DNA of 64,000 nucleotides from Phylloscopus collybita (GCA_027886175.1 JAJNNQ010000018.1:19759001-19823000), one strand, 5' to 3'. Numbered from the stretch's first letter, positions 37,566 through 50,500 are shown. Notes: generated by a model from the letters alone, not told the origin. Program-made: numbers and translations.

Positions 37566-37608
37566 GCGTAATTCCAAATTCCTTTTCAGGTTTGAGTCTT
37601 TTGAGTAA
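37288..37608 (+). pseudogene. Decayed CR1 ORF2 C-terminal frame
   Basis: A 106-codon open frame whose middle and end follow the CR1 ORF2 C-terminus: a Leu-Glu-Glu/Glu-Asp-Leu-Leu-Ser-Ile-Tyr-Lys segment, then Gly-Asn-Gly-Leu-Lys-Leu, Arg-Arg-Phe-Lys-Leu-Asp-Ile-Arg-Lys and Phe-Phe-Thr. The Trp-Asn-Arg-Leu-Pro motif expected next is now in another frame. The last 14 or so codons are flanking sequence. No reverse-transcriptase catalytic region is present, so it is inactive. Confidence 0.7.
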
Positions 37609-37637
37609 TATCACAGCATACACATATGTGAGTGTTC

Positions 37638-37822
37638 AAATAGCTACATAACCTGAATGTATATAATTAACATTTTTATTAAACATATTTAATGTTTAAT
37701 AATATTAAACATTAAATATAACCACATATTTAATAAAATAGCTACATAACCTGAATGTATATAATTAACATTTTTATTAAACATATTTAATGTTTAATAA
37801 TATTAAACATTAAATATAACCA
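37638..37822. repeat. 98-bp-period tandem duplication carrying hairpins
   Basis: Two identical 87-base blocks, 37638-37724 and 37736-37822, separated by 11 bases (period 98). Each contains a perfect inverted repeat with 16-bp arms and a 3-base loop: 37685-37700 with 37704-37719, and 37783-37798 with 37802-37817. The units are very AT-rich. By eye the copies have no differences, so the duplication looks recent or gene-converted. It starts about 70 bases after the CR1 fragment. Confidence 0.92.
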
Positions 37823-39477
37823 TAATCAAAGGAAGAAGCATTTTTAAGAAAGCTAGCCTAATCTAAATCTCTTTCTAAATCTCTTTCCAAAGGTTTATAT
37901 TTGGACTTCACAGTTCACTGTTTTTATGTTAACTCAGGACTACATAATTATACACATTGCAGCACTCCTTTTCTATTTTTAAAACCAGAAAAATAATTTC
38001 TTATCCTTAATATCTACCAATAATGACACATAAAATAGTGGACCCCTTCTAGCCCAGAATTACCAGGTTAAGCAATAATTATGAGTAGGTTCAGGTAAAT
38101 TAAGTGCTTTGAAAAAAAGATTCCTTAAGCATATATGGTCATAAAAAAAATTTAAAAAAAAGTCTAACTCTGTGTTGTTACAAGAAGAATTGTATTCAAA
38201 AGCATTGTTTTCAATCAACCATCTTCTGTCTGTTCCATACATAAGACAAAGGACTTGTTTCTGCTGCCTTGAGTACCAACACAACTACTACAGGAGGCAC
38301 CTCTGAAGCTGAAGGAATTATTGTTATGTATTCCCCAATGTGAAATGAATTCATTACATGAACTACAACTGGACCTGTGAAGGGAGTCACTTGCATCAAG
38401 CTGTATATGAAACATTTTGCAGCTATCTGAATCTTTTGATCTGCTCAGAGAAATACCAGGTCACTCCATGAACAAGACAGAGTGCTGAGCCTTCACTGTC
38501 CGGCAAGACAATACATAAAAGGCATTTTTGCTCTTTCCCCTTCAAGGGCTGTCTTCTCATACCTCTATCATGTTTTGATGTTTTTCTTTTGCAAGTCAGT
38601 TACTAAATCTTCCAAAAGGCTTTCATTGTTCTTCCCAAGTGGAATGTGCTAAAGGAAGCAATGTGAGCAGTGCACTCTCAAGCCCCTGTTTCCTGTTGCC
38701 CCCAGCTGTCCTGCACATTGTTAGGATATGTAAATAATGCAGACAAACCAGGCATTAAAAACCTATCTCTTCCCTGCTGCTTGATGGATACATTTTGTAA
38801 ACACTACCTTTTGCACTGCTGTACATCTGTCACTTGTGTCCTCCACTTAAGCCTCATGTTCTACAGATGAAGGGATAAATACAAATCATGCAATGAGACC
38901 AAGTACTCTGAATGCATTTTTAGTTGCATTTATGCATGATAAAGCAGAAGGAGCCTACATGTAGGAATAAAAAAAAAAGAAAAAAAATTGGACTGTTTAG
39001 TGAGTTCTTTGTGGCATTTTTGAAAGCAACAACATTGATTTCCAGGACACCAGATGTATATTTGAAAAAGTAAGTTTAGATGGTATGTCCAATCATGATC
39101 AGGTTTCACCCTGTATATTTATGAACTTCTGATTCTCATCTGAAGCAAGGATTTTAAGACAGCAAAGGCTAAACTAAATGCTGCTCACCTGCTTGCTACT
39201 CACCTGAACTGTGGGGCTTCCCATTCCCTCCTTAATCCATCCAGCTGTGAGTGCCCTCTACACTGAGAATTGGATGCTCATTCCAAAATGTTGTCCTGTT
39301 TTTCGAGCCATCAAAGAAAAGTGTTGTAACAAAGAAAAACCTTTATATTAGACCACAGTGAAAATGGAGTCCAATATGAATGGCAAACAGTGTATGTAAT
39401 ACAGCCAAGCAGCAGTCTTGCAATCATCAAGATACCTGTCCAAGTGTAGCACAAGAATTTTAATGGAATTTTTTTAG
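37823..39477. other. AT-rich non-coding stretch
   Basis: No named repeat. On the - strand, 39204-39262 has one open frame between a TTCTCAG acceptor and a CAG|GTGAGT donor; it is too short and unsupported. Confidence 0.5.
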
Positions 39478-39544
39478 CATACAGTAATGTGGAGAAATGT
39501 CATGACAGGAACACCTTTATAAATAGATTTAATTTGCTAATTAG
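39478..39544 (+). other. Candidate exon, 67 bases, phase 1-2
   Basis: Acceptor TTTTAATGGAATTTTTTTAG and donor TTAG|GTAAGTGC are both good. Only one frame is open (Tyr-Ser-Asn-Val-Glu-Lys-Cys-His-Asp-Arg onward). Its incoming phase matches 19043-19098 and its outgoing phase matches 40152-40191. No recognised family. Confidence 0.22.
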
Positions 39545-39900
39545 GTAAGTGCACAGAATTGATTTATGTTGAATTACTTTGCCAGCCTGCAAACCCCTCA
39601 CATGATAAACTTGTCATAACTTTTTTTTCGAAGATCTGTATATACAAGCAAAGCAGACAGTAACACAGAACATCCGGAATATTGAGAACATATGTTGTCT
39701 GCTTTGGGACGTTTAGCCCAGATTTACAAAACAGAGTTTAAACCACAGTCTTGGGTTCCCTAAGAGTTTCTGAAGCAGCTGTTAAAACATTAAATAAATA
39801 AGCTTGCTTGAAATCAAATCAGTGGACAGGAGAATGCTTTATACTGTTGACTTCACATGCTAGATGTGTATGATTCATATGCTTATGACCTCAGGGAAAA

Positions 39901-39983
39901 ATGAACACACACACAAAACCAATCAAACCCAAACAAAAAAAAGCAAACAAAAAAACTCAACAACACAAAAAACCCCACCACCC
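39901..39983. repeat. A/C-rich simple repeat
   Basis: Short CACACACA, CAAACCC, CAAAAAA and CAACAACACA units. The open frame across it is low complexity and not a gene. Confidence 0.75.
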
Positions 39984-40151
39984 CAGAGCAAAGCCACTAT
40001 GGTTTGTTTGTTTGTTTTCCATGCAGACTCCTAATCTAGACCCTTTAGGCCCTCAGCATGAAATCTTTCTCCTGTACCAGGAGATCAATCTAAACATAAT
40101 TTGAAGGGTAGGGTGTGAATTCTGTGTTTTTTGGTCTTTTTTTTCTTACAG

Positions 40152-40191
40152 TAAGAGGATCAGCAAGTGTCAGTCCACCCTGCCACACCAG
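40152..40191 (+). other. Candidate exon, 40 bases, phase 2-0
   Basis: A very strong acceptor tract (GGTCTTTTTTTTCTTACAG) precedes 40 bases and a CAG|GTAGTT donor. Two frames are open. The frame that fits the outgoing phase of 39478-39544 begins Ser-Lys-Arg-Ile-Ser-Lys-Cys. The junction CTTACAGTAAGAG also resembles a donor, which makes this the weakest member of the chain. Confidence 0.15.
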
Positions 40192-42861
40192 GTAGTTTTC
40201 AGCAGAAGCAGGAATCACTTTCTTAAGATGTTCCTATTTTTCTTTATTTTCAAAATTGAAAAAAAATTGATATTGATACTGCAATCATATAAGCAAGTAG
40301 ATATGCAATACATATATACATATGGAATCTCAAAATTATTCAAGCCTCACAAATAATGAAACATTGGCTCTAATCTTTATGTTTTCTCCCCAGAAAAGAT
40401 AGCCAAAGAGAATACAGAATCACATCCACTACCAACAGGTCCTAATATCAAACTTTCTGCTAGACCAGCTATTGTAATGTTTCTCACATATATGCTAACT
40501 GACAACAAAATAAATATGGCTTTCAAATAGTGGTCTTTTACTTAAAAAGACGAATAATCCATTTTAAAACACGTACCTGGTCTTGTCCTACACAGAGCAA
40601 ATGTGACCGTACCAAAAGTCCATGATTCTGAGCGCTATGTGACAATTTGTGAATATTTACAGTAGAGTATTTCCTATTCTTTTCATATTTATTTCCCACT
40701 ACACTGTCCTATAACAAGAATCATACCACTGTATTTAAAAATGATACATAAGATTTTTCTTCTGAGTTTGTCAGTCCTTTATTAATTTTTTTTCACCTTT
40801 TAGTAGAACTCCAAATTGGTAAGAAAAGTTACACCACATACTTTGTTTTAAGCTTGTTCTTTGATGCTTCTCACTTTACATGCTAGAAGAGAACAACTAT
40901 TCTCTTTTCACCTCTGCTTTACCTTCATGCTATATAAACTAAACTTGAAGGATGAAACCACACAGTATGCAACACAGAGCGTTGAAAATTTCATCCATAA
41001 ATACTGCTTATGGTCATATTGATGCAATCCAAATGCACAGATTGATTTAACTTGATTCTGCAATGTATTGTTACACAATTTGACCTCTTATTCAGAGTGC
41101 TTCACAGAAACCTCAGATCTCTCTGTCTACTGCCAAGGATCATATATGCCTATTCATCCTGGCTTACTGAAGCTTGGCATACAAAAAATTAAAGTGGTGT
41201 TACAGTTCTTAGGAAATTTAGGGAGATTTGAACACTTTCTATTGCGTCAAACTTCATCATTAAAATAGAAGAAAAAAAAATCAAAACCTACAAGGAAAGA
41301 GATGTGTTAAGGGCTGGATAACATAACCAGAAGTATGTTATTAACTACTGGATCGTTCTCACGATCTTTGACAAAAGATTAGCCACCTAAGCAATTGCAA
41401 ATTACTTAGTTTTGTTTAGTTCTTCTTGCTTGACTGTTTGGTAGTCTTGTAATATTACATATTTTGGACTAATTAAATATATCAACTACTCAGCCTAAGA
41501 ATACCATATAAAGGCTTAACAGAGAAGGAAATTAAAATATAAAATAACCTCAAACTCTTTTAGAAAATATTAATAAAAAAAATAAAATCAATGAGGAAAT
41601 ATGAAATGTTCATTCAGTCTTCATTTTAAGGGAAACAAATATATGCAAGCCTCCTCTAAGCAAGTATTTCACTTACAGTTGACCCAGATTTTATAAGTTT
41701 TTATAAACTATAGCTAGCCTATTTAGATCTTTCAGACTTAACATCTTTTAATAATTAATTAGGTTTTTTTTAAATTAGGAAATAGATAGCAAACACCATT
41801 AGTGCAAATGCAGTTTATCTTAAAGAACATTTATCTATACTCAAAATTTTTGTGTAGTCTGAAATAGCTGAGTTTATTTTTTTCATTTTCTTTCTATTCT
41901 CATAAGGTTGACTAAATTTCTTCCAACTCTCTATGTCATTGTCTGTAGAATCTAGTGAAATAATTTTTTCATGGCAATCTTTATCCTTCTCACTTTTTCA
42001 AAAATTTATCCTTTTTCAAAAAGGATGCATCACAGGGTTGAGATTTAATTTAAAAAAAAACTCCTCAAGTCTCACCTTAATGAAAGAGAACTTATTTCCT
42101 TAACAATTACTACTTCCAGCCACTGGATGTATTTTCAGAAGTTGTATGTATTTTCAAAGAAAACATATTAACTTTAAGTCCAATATAAAATGTCAAGACC
42201 TCCCAATTCATTAACAACAAACTTGTTTACGATCAGCAGGTAACAAGATCAAAGAACATATTAAATTTATCTGGAAGGCAGCATCAGGTTAACTAATGGT
42301 CATCTAAGACAGCTCTGTGACTTTGGTAGATGGCTCAGGATTTCAGTTCCTAAAAAGGAACAAGGCACAAAGGGTGGTTGAATCACAAACATGGTCACTT
42401 TCTCTAAAGGACTACATTACAGCAGTGCAATTCTCTAGATGATCACAATTTCCAAATATAATGTTTGTGGTAAACTTAAACTTCAGCTCTGATAGCTCAA
42501 GACTTGTTACCTCTGCTAATCTCAGTTCTGAGGGTATTTCTGTTCCCAGGGTCTGGCAGTCTTTATGAAGGCTGTGACACCTCTCAGCCTAATCAGGCAA
42601 ATCACCTGCCAGTATTTCTGCAATCAGTGTGCAGACTGCCTAAACCAGCCCACGTAGTTAAGAGCTGTGCACAACTGTAAACATATCAGTGCTCAGCTGC
42701 TCCCACAGGCACCTCTTCAGGAATGGTGTTAACAACAGCTACTGTGTTATAACAGGCATGAGCAACTGAATTCTCCAGTTGGTAGGTGTTGTTGGTATAA
42801 AACACAATTTGTTTGGTCATTATATGATTTTCTGAAGGGATGACTTATGATTTGCCAGGGG
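40192..42861. other. AT-rich non-coding stretch
   Basis: No supported gene or named repeat. Confidence 0.55.

Positions 42862-42910
<49 letters not shown>
42862..42910. repeat. Poly(A) run, 49 bases
   Basis: Longest homopolymer in the window, uninterrupted. No AATAAA or mRNA-like sequence precedes it, and no target duplication is obvious. Its length makes it an assembly or polymorphism hot spot. Confidence 0.9.
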
Positions 42911-42914
<4 letters not shown>

Positions 42915-45900
42915 AGGGCTATTCAGAGAGCTCTGGGAAGAGTAATTTTTATTATGTTCATGTACTAATACCTCATTAAGACTAATAAAGCCATTGTGAG
43001 TAACTCACATCCCAAATCATATTTTACACAGCAATACCACAACACTACTTTCCAACTAGTTTACTTTGATTTGAAGATAGGAAAGGGAGTAAAAGATGAA
43101 TTGAAAAACTAAGGAACTTGATCCTTTTCTCCTTTTCTCACTAAGTATAAAGCATGTGTGGATATGTTAATTTCCTATTGTCCTAGACAACTTTATTATG
43201 TGTGGGGAGCTGAGTTCTGGAAAGTTAGAAATATTTCATTAAAAATGTTAAAAGCAATTGAAATGATTAAATTAAAATGACAGGATTTAGGCATCTTTGG
43301 AAATGTTTGTTAAAATTCTATTAAGTCTGTGTAAGACTGTATATCCAGTCAGAACTGGGAACTTCATTTATCAATGTCCTTAATCTTTCAAAGGCTAGTT
43401 AAGTAACTAGGGCTTAAAGAGACACAGAACCCTTCATTTCTTTTTCTTTGGAAGATGAGAAACATAAATGAACCACAGTATCAAATATAATACTGTTTTA
43501 TTCAGTTCTTTTATTACATGAAAATTTAAAATAGTTATAATTTAATGAGAGTATTATTTGGGGACATTATTTTCCTAGGTTCCCTTTTTTTTTAGTAACT
43601 TGGTGGCTGCTGAGGGATTTTGTTAACCTATCAATGTGAATTCATGTCTATTTTACATGAAAATGCACCTTCATATTCAGAAACCATCATAGGAATTTTC
43701 ACAGACACGCTGTGAATTTTGCAGGCCTATCCACTGCTCTTCATTCAGAAATTATATAGGTGGAACAGAAGTAATCACCACAAGTTCAGGAAAAAGACAA
43801 GCCTTAAGCAGCATTTGAACAAGGCTTAAGGCAGGTTCCTTCGTGGCAGAGAGAGCAAATTCAGGGGTCCATGGCTTGTGTTGCTGTATATCTGTAGGCA
43901 AAGAAGGAAAAGTACCCGACAGCTTAAACACAGAAGCAGAAAGGAAGAAAATTAACTAAAGCATGAAACTCAGAAAAAAGCACTGGTACATTAAGGTGCT
44001 GTTACTATTATTTTTTGTGGCTTTATTCCTTTTTGTTTTTATGTTGTCACTTGCAAAAGTGACAAGGATTTCAAAGAAAATCTTTGAGTAACTATTTCTA
44101 ACTTCAGCGTTAATAGTTTCTAAATCTGTAAATTTCAGCTGTAATTTTTACCACTGTCATCATAACTATTTGTTATATTTGTTCACATTTACAAAAAACC
44201 TTTCTTTCAACACCACATACTGATATTTTTGTACATAATTTGACCTAATACTTGATTGTGTCAAATTCAAACCCACAGACTTTGTTCTACCATGCTTTTA
44301 GTATTTCTGTATAATTTTTAAAAGAAATGTTAATATAAACCATGGAGTTTTTCTTGCATTGTGCAAATGTCAGGTCCGGGGCCCCAAATCTTTGACAGCT
44401 CCTGAAAATATAGCAGTCCAAATGAAGTGAAAAGGGGATAGTAAGGTAGAATTGTGAAATGCAGAATAATTTCAGGTGACAGGCTCTTGTCTTGTAACGT
44501 TCCCTCTACACAGCCCTGCATTCTCAGGGTTTACCATAAGATTATTTTTATTAAAATTCAGTTATGTCTGTTGTCACATATCTGCCTATTGAAAAAAAGG
44601 TCTGAAATATATATTTATCAGCTGTCAGGGTAAAGTGAAGGCTGACTTAACTAAAGGATTTCAGACCTTTCAGCTTTCAGGCACATAATACAGCATGGCT
44701 TTATGCTAAAATAATTATAATGTGCAAGGAGTGAACTAATATTTCTGGACAACATTTTTGGTGCTAACATTTTTGCCTGCCTCTCCAGAGCCACTTCAAG
44801 GATAGCTGTCTAATGATGAAATCACTCTAGCTACTTGTAAAAAATTGAAAGTCCAATGTTATAATAAAATATCACATTTCATTGAAGTAGATATGCATTG
44901 TGAAATCTACACTAGAAGTAATTCAATTCAACTTTGTTTCTTGTTACTAGTGACTGACCACATCTGTCATCTTGTTGCCAATACTAAATCAGCTCAGAGC
45001 AGCGTTACAGCAACCCCAGCTCTTGTCAGTAAATTCCTGAAAGCCTCATGCACTATCATCAAGGGGAGATTAAAATAAAGGTTAATGTCACTTTTTATGG
45101 TTGACTAGTTCTATAAGCAGACCAAAGGGAAGGTAGCATCTGAAACCTGAAGAATTTATTAGTCTGACAACCACCAGGGAGTACCAAACACACCTGTCAA
45201 AGCTGAGCTTATCTTGTGAGGAGGAATTACGAAGACTTGTTACAGGAGCAGTAAAACCAGCCTTACTGCTCTCAAGATAGCATTGATGAAACAAAGATCT
45301 TAGCAGTAAACTACACACAGAAGTGAATAAAACATAAAATTGAAATTTATAATTGTATAATAATAAAATATATAGTTACCAAGCTTAGTGCTGATCTTTG
45401 CAGATTTTTTTTTCTAAAAATGTACATGTATGCTAGAATACAGGAAAAAAAAATCAAGGTTTTATATCACAGAGGTTCTTCATAAGTTATGATTAACGAA
45501 GTTACCTGAGTGAAAATTTTGAACTGACAACTATACAAACTCAGCAATGCCATAGTGATTGAGCAGGAAATATCCTATATGCAGTACCAGGCAATAATTG
45601 CTGTTCTTCGTGTGGATGGATTATTTTAATTTCTTATCATGTATTTGTTTTCCATCACATGCTTACTCCTTGGCTTTTCCAAAACTTTCCAAAATTGTCA
45701 AATGAACTGACAATTAGAGGTCACAGGTTATATTGGTTGTGTAGTTTGGGTTGCTTTGTTTTCTTGGAGTGGGAGGGTGCACTCTGATTTTATGAAATAA
45801 TTAAACTCACTAATAACTTGACCCAATAGCTACACTCTGATGTCAGGGTACCATTTCCTTATGTACCAAGCACCTTCTGGCCTAAACATCCTACAATACT

Positions 45901-46799
45901 GCACAAATACTGTTTGGAGGATGAAAGTGTTATCAATAAGAAAATGGAGCAGATTGTTAAAGTCACCAAAGTTTAAGGAGCTAGAACAACACAGTGAACC
46001 TAAGATTTCTGCATAAGTCCACTGCCAGATTCTTATGAAAATTAATAGATATTTTGGCCACTGAATGGTGTCATTGGCCAGACTTGATTTGGTAGTTGCT
46101 AAGTGTGAAGGATGCCCTATTGAATTTACAAGCTTTTGCAAACTACATCAATAAAACTCCCATAATAATTAATATAAATCTTGCAAATATTAGATTGCTG
46201 TACATGGAATTAAAAAAAAAAAAAGAAAGAAAAAGGAATCTTGTACAATAACTTTACTGAGTTATATGCATGTACATACTCTTTTCATTCTTTATTGCAT
46301 AAAATTTATTGATTTGTTTGGGCTTTGGGTATTTGCTTCTGTAGTAGAAAAGTGTTCTATGGGATGAATAGATGTATGCAAGGAATATTGCTAGATCAAT
46401 ATTTGGAAAATATATTCTCTATAAAAGACTTACTCATGAGTCACAATTTTGACAGTTAAGAAATTTGATTGAAACATATCTGTATTTGGGAAATAATTTT
46501 ATTTATAAGGTGTATTTCTAAACACAGATGTAACTTACTAAGCTTGTGTTGCTGACAATCTGTAAAATTCTTTGATGTATATGGCATTCTGAATTCTGTT
46601 AACTGAAAACCACACACCACCTATACTGCAACTATGTGTGTGGATTGCCTGTTTATCTAAGAGATTACAGCTACATAAATCTATAGCTGTTTTCCTTTAA
46701 ATTCTTCCACTCAAAAAGGGTGGAACAGGGACAACTGTACAGGTCCTTTAAATGTATTTCCTAAACATTTACATCTCTTGTTCATGTACTTGCCAAGAT
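42911..46799. other. AT-rich non-coding stretch
   Basis: A 9-bp-arm inverted repeat (GCCTTAAGC / GCTTAAGGC) lies at 43801-43809 and 43824-43832. The 103-codon - strand frame at 45830-46141 has no recognisable domain. Nothing else supported. Confidence 0.5.
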
Positions 46800-47200
46800 C
46801 TTTCATATATGAGCAGGCCCTGACTGCCCTGCCCCACCTTGGGTCCCCACCCATGTGTAATTTGTCTATTGACCTAAAAGCTGCATTTAAGCTCAGGGTT
46901 TTCCCCGTGGCTGAGCTGTGTTGTAGCTGTGCTCTCTTTTGTCTTTCTGCCTGGTGAGTGTGGCTGTGCCTGGTGCTCACAGACTGACTGCACCTTTCTG
47001 TTGTCACTGGACCTGTTCTGCTCATCTTGCTCATGGACGGTGGGACTGCAGTCCTGGTATTCAGGCCTCTGCTGCTGTGAAGTTATTAATTCCTGGGCTG
47101 CCTTGTCTTGAAGAACAATCTGTTCTATCACTTCTGATGCTTTGCCATGATCCTTTACAGTTAAACCAGGCCCCTTCCAGAGCAGCACAGTTTTAAAAGT
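46800..47200. other. GC-richer, repeat-like block
   Basis: Composition rises sharply for about 400 bases. On + it reads like an LTR or other old insert: a TTTAAG TATA-like site after a short AT stretch, a T/C-rich middle and a CCTGGTGAGTGTGGCTG segment. On - it holds two overlapping open frames of 107-111 codons (46711-47034, 46874-47209), the second hydrophilic with Gln-, Glu- and Ser-rich stretches. I could not place it in a known family. A decayed ERV LTR is the likeliest reading. Confidence 0.35.
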
Positions 47201-47504
47201 AAGGTACACTCACAAACTCCTTGCATGTACAAGCATAAGTTTATTCTGATGCTTCAAATAAAGTTCTGTAAAAAAATTTAAAAAAAACCTTTTCTCACCA
47301 CACATATTTTAATTACATTATGAAATGTACCTTTCTGTGTTAAATTGAACTGTACTGCAATAACCTACAAGTAGTGTTCGTCATACTTCTTTCATTATGC
47401 AGGAGCATTTCTATTTTGAATTACATTAATAAACAAACAAACAAAAAACTACCAACCAAACAACATTAAAAAAAAAAAGAAATTAAAAACCCAGAAAATG
47501 TTAC

Positions 47505-47597
47505 CTCTTTTGGTTTAGGAGGATTACTTTCCCTTTGAGAGATTGTAGAAGATTGTAAGGAAGCCTGTAATTGTCCTAAGGTACAAACTGCACCTAC
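47505..47597 (-). other. Candidate internal exon, 31 codons, phase 0-0
   Basis: On the - strand, the acceptor TTTCCTATTCCTTCAACAG and donor AAAGAG|GTAACA bracket exactly 31 open codons. The peptide starts Val-Gly-Ala-Val-Cys-Thr-Leu-Gly and ends Pro-Pro-Lys-Pro-Lys-Glu. The acceptor is among the best in the window. An open frame of this length has a fair chance of occurring at random, and I do not recognise the protein. Confidence 0.22.
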
Positions 47598-50500
47598 CTG
47601 TTGAAGGAATAGGAAACAGATTGCATTGTTTTCCAGTAAAGAGGCAAAAAAAAAAATCATGTCTGTGGCTGTCTTAATTTTATTATTGTTGAATTATGCT
47701 TTCCAAATGAATACTGAAATGCAGCTTCTCTAAGGTATATTTACTGACTGAAATACACACCATGAAGCTGATCAGCAGTTGAGTGTCTCAGATGAGAAAC
47801 AGGATAGTTTTATTCTTAGAAAGCAAAAGCAGCTCCTAATGTGTTGATGCACTGTCTGACTGTGTGTCTGTTGTTCCTGGCTTTTTCTTGAATGATAAAT
47901 AGAGGTGCATTGACAGTAGTGCAATGCCCCTGACCAAAGTTATCTTGTTAATGGGTCAGTGGCAGAAAGATGAGGTGTGAAACTGGATTTAGAATAAAAA
48001 ACCTGGAATCTAGAACAAAGAATAGATAACAGCTGCTTAGCTAACTTAACACTTCAAAGTCACAGAGGTCAGTTTGTCATCTATGGGAACCAGCAAGATA
48101 TGGTTAAATCTTGTTTATACTTTTCTTCCTTTTTTCAAACTTTTTCTTGTGACTGAGTATGCTTGGGTTTAGTTTATAAATCATCTATGTCAAGGACCTA
48201 GGACAAATAAGGGTAATCTTGCCATGTATCATCTTGAAAACTGTATCCATATCCCTGTAAACATAAGATATGGAAATCAGTTATAACTTTTAAAATCCTA
48301 GTTCTCAGGAAAGATCCACATAGAAAATTATTTGGCTTCACTTGTGCAGTTCAAAAATACTCAGATCTCTACTGTATGGTTTTTCCAAGATTTCTGTTAA
48401 AAAACAAAAATCAAAAAAAGAAAAGACCCCAACACATCCCTTCCCCCCCAAAACCCCAACTCAACTCTTAATAAAGCTAGCTATTGTGCAGATCTAAAAC
48501 CTAGGAAAGAAGCAATAACACCATCTACAACACCACTCTGCTCTGTTCTTGTAGAGTCTCACTAAGTGATGCAATCCAGGACGTTCACTTCTTTGTTCCA
48601 TTAATACTATTTAGGAGATGAATTAACCTAAGCTTGTTGCTTTTTGATAGACATTAGTGATCCTGTAATTTTTTTCTTTCAAGTGGAATTGTTTCCTTAG
48701 GAAAAGGGGGACATGAGGCAGTGAAGAAAAATAGGGAAACCAATCATAGTGTTGAATTTAACACAGGACAATTGGACAATGCAAGTATTAGGGGCAGATA
48801 ATAGCCCAAATTGAAAACAAAGAGCTGTGTGACTACAGAGTGGAGAAGCCACGGAATGCCAGGGAAATTACTTGTAGAACAATATGCAAGCATTATGAGG
48901 AGTATGCAAGTCATATATTTGATATTGACAGAAAAGGTCTGAATCTTTGTCTTCTATGACAAATTTCATGCCCCTATAAAGGTAATTTTACTCCTTAATT
49001 TCAACCCATAGCAACATAACTTAGTGACTAAATCACTCTGATTGGTGCCCTAAGCCAGTACCTCTTATCTCATCTGTAGACTTCAACAAGTCTGTGCACT
49101 GCCTCGCATACGGTATCTTTGCCTAAGTTTATCTTTGCCTAAGTTTAATTATCTAACAGAAGTCAAACACTCTTTATCCATATCATAACATATCCATATC
49201 CAAAGCATTCTTTATGAATGTGTGCATATTGGGGCAGATTCATGTGTTAAGCCAATAATACTCATTCTTCTGTAAAATGCTACTGAAGTTAATGGAAGAA
49301 ATAGCCTAGGAGTGATGTGTGTTGGAAAAAAGGGAGACTGAAAGGAGTAGACTGAGAGAGGAGACTACAGCTGCCTTTTATCTGCTACCTACCTGTTCTG
49401 TACTCCTCCCAGTTACAGCAAAACTTGTTTATTTTTCTCTTTTATCTAACTGCTATTGTAATTAAGCTTTTTGTATAGTGCTCCATAGTATGTATCTGTC
49501 AGTGATTTCCATAAAAGCACCCACCCAGAAACATTTTCTAACATATACCATGACGCGGGGATATTCTGCAACTGACTGTAGCTTTACTATGCAGAAGAAG
49601 TTATTTCATCCTTTGTAATAATGCTTATGGGCTAAATGTCTGAGAGGAGAAACTCTTCTTTTAAGGTAGCTGCTCTAGATTGAAAACATAGATCATTGTG
49701 CAATTTTACTTGACCATTATGCAAATTTTTCTTTTAGAGTGTACTTGATACAAAGTCTTGGTTGGAAATAAACCATTGTGTTGGCATGAGTTTGTCTAAT
49801 AAAATCCGGTTAGTTGTGATCTAGTTTCTTCAGACTTCTAATCTCTAGCTAAGGAAGAGTTAAACTTTGGATGAAATAAGCAGGAAAACAGCTGCTGAAA
49901 TGTTTAATTACTTCAGAGCTAGATCAGGATCTAACTGTTGTGTCTGCTGCATATGCTCCACAATAGCAAGTTTGAGGGGGCAGAGACAGGCTGCCAGCAC
50001 TGTACCTGCCTGAGGCCAGAGTGAGCACTTATTTTCACCAGTAATTTGAAATGGCAATCTAAGTAAACGTGCATTTATTGTACTACAATTTATGTCCAAG
50101 CACATTACAAGGAAGGCCTGACATACCTTTATAAGAACTGCAACACTATGGTGCTGCAGAGCTTCATTAGTTCAATGGGCAACTTAAAAGAAAATAAGCA
50201 AACTTATCTACAGAATGTACATTCTATTATTAGTAGTATAGTCAACAGTAACTGACAACAGGATTTCTTAAATCCTCTGTAGTTCATATGCTTAACTTAA
50301 TTATGGACATTATGGACAGAAAAGACAATTTTAAACCAGGATATTTTTACAAGACCTAAAGCATTCACTCCTGATGTACAGCAGACTTTCCTACAGAAAG
50401 TCTGCTTTCCTCTTCTCCTAAAGAGGAAAAGCTCTTTAATATTTATTATGACTAGGATCAGGGCAATTAGTTGGATAATGAATTATTGATGAAATACCTA

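Noticed and set aside
39204..39262. 59-base - strand exon with a consensus GTGAGT donor
   Set aside because: Short pyrimidine tract, no phase partner identified on the - strand.
45830..46141. 103-codon - strand frame
   Set aside because: No domain, no splice or promoter context, random-like composition.
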